A stretch of DNA of 64,000 nt from Petrolisthes cinctipes. Lineage: Eukaryota; Arthropoda; Malacostraca; Decapoda; Porcellanidae. The stretch covers positions 1,302,001 to 1,366,000 of the forward strand of contig JAWQEG010000474.1 in assembly GCA_033782935.1 (NCBI GenBank), in the 5' to 3' direction. Positions 63,788 through 64,000 of the stretch are shown here, piece after piece. Positions within the stretch are counted from its first letter, which is position 1; the number at the start of each line of letters is the position of its first letter. Both the position numbers and the translations under genes were made by a program. The notes under the pieces are model-generated. The model was not told where the DNA came from, did no database searches, and saw nothing but the letters and a program-made list of their open reading frames with translations.

Positions 63788-64000
63788 AGCCTATATTTTG
63801 AAAATATTCTAGCACTGTGTAGGCATGTACAGATTGCTTCTGGGACCCCAAAATATTGAATTTTCGGGTGTTTTGAGCCTGAATTTGAGATATAAACGGG
63901 TACAGAAGATACATGCACATATTGACTTTGGGCATCTAAAATATCGATTTTCAGCATGTTTTGGGCCTGTATTTTTAAAATACTCTAACACTGAGTAGGC
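63788..64000. repeat. Array continues past copy 2 in 3,638 bp register
   Basis: The window ends inside the array. This stretch finishes C2 and contains one A monomer with GTATTTTTAAAATAC. It matches 35,000-35,186 and 60,174-60,362, except that it reads GGGACCCCAAAA where those read GGGGCCCCAAAA. It does not match the start of copy 2 (no GGGCGTTTTTTAGCC). The array therefore continues as a second 3,638 bp unit and not as a third 25 kb copy. Confidence 0.85.

Larger units (their letters stand above)
1..64000. repeat. Satellite array, ~176 bp monomers, spanning the whole window
   Basis: Every part of the window is a variant of the same monomer in the same orientation, recognised by recurring blocks such as GTAGGCATGTACAG, CTTCTGGGACC, TTTTCGGGTGTTT, GAATTTGAGATAT, TATCGATTTTCAG and TTTTGAAAATA. 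Phase is kept from first to last base, so both array ends lie outside the window. No inserted transposon, inverted segment, gene or unique sequence was seen. Monomers of 170-180 bp in higher-order repeats are typical of centromeric satellites (human alpha satellite 171 bp, Arabidopsis about 178 bp); a centromeric or pericentromeric role here is inferred from that resemblance only. The family itself is not one I recognise. The array has no promoter, terminator, tRNA or rRNA signature that I can support. Confidence 0.97.

Noticed and set aside
1..64000. CRISPR array
   Set aside because: Direct repeats are present, but there are no unique spacers: the complete 148-177 bp period is repeated, and no cas genes or leader were found.
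1..64000. Telomeric or subtelomeric repeats
   Set aside because: No TTAGGG, TTTAGGG, TTAGG or similar short tandem arrays were seen on either strand.
1..64000. Transposable element or retroelement insertion
   Set aside because: Monomer phase runs unbroken through the window. No target-site duplication, terminal repeat, poly-A tail or reverse-transcriptase-like frame was seen.
1..64000. rRNA, tRNA or other RNA genes
   Set aside because: No rRNA motifs or tRNA A/B boxes in a plausible cloverleaf. The only notable dyad is the short 7 bp one, too small for a structured RNA.

Overview
The whole 64 kb window is satellite DNA: an uninterrupted head-to-tail array of one AT-rich family with monomers of about 176 bp. 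I found no gene, RNA gene, transposon or unique-sequence island. Monomers of 170-180 bp organised into higher-order repeats (HORs) are typical of eukaryotic centromeric or pericentromeric arrays, so I infer centromere or heterochromatin of a eukaryote. I do not recognise the family and cannot name the organism. A full-length monomer is about 41% GC by hand count.

The array is layered. (1) Each monomer looks like an old head-to-tail dimer of two related halves of about 88 bp. (2) Monomers fall into a few subfamilies: A (176 bp), A' (an A variant, often 10 bp shorter), B (177 bp), D (177 bp) and a shortened C (148 bp, subtypes C1 and C2) that lacks 29 bp. (3) They combine into a trimer of 501 bp (A-B-C1, or A'-D-C2) and a pentamer of 815 bp. 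(4) Some combinations were amplified further: a 12-monomer unit of 1,994 bp (two full copies and one 1,818 bp copy, 9.2-15.0 kb), and local duplications displaced by 1,316, 815, 964 and 3,638 bp. (5) At the top level, a segment of 25,174 bp (about 13.44-38.61 kb) is followed directly by a nearly identical copy (about 38.61-63.79 kb).

Layout: 1-9157 mixed trimers and pentamers; 9158-14963 the 1,994 bp HOR; 14964-16466 three regular 501 bp trimers; 16467-31234 mixed trimers and pentamers, with the 1,316 bp duplication near 21.3-23.4 kb; 31235-34145 the 815 and 964 bp duplications; 34181 to about 38.6 kb the 3,638 bp duplication; then everything from about 13.44 kb repeats. After about 63.84 kb the sequence does not start a third 25 kb copy; it continues the 3,638 bp repeat.

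The sequence shows array growth by in-register unequal exchange at several scales. The minus strand carries many short open frames, but they are by-products of the repeat and I do not call them genes.
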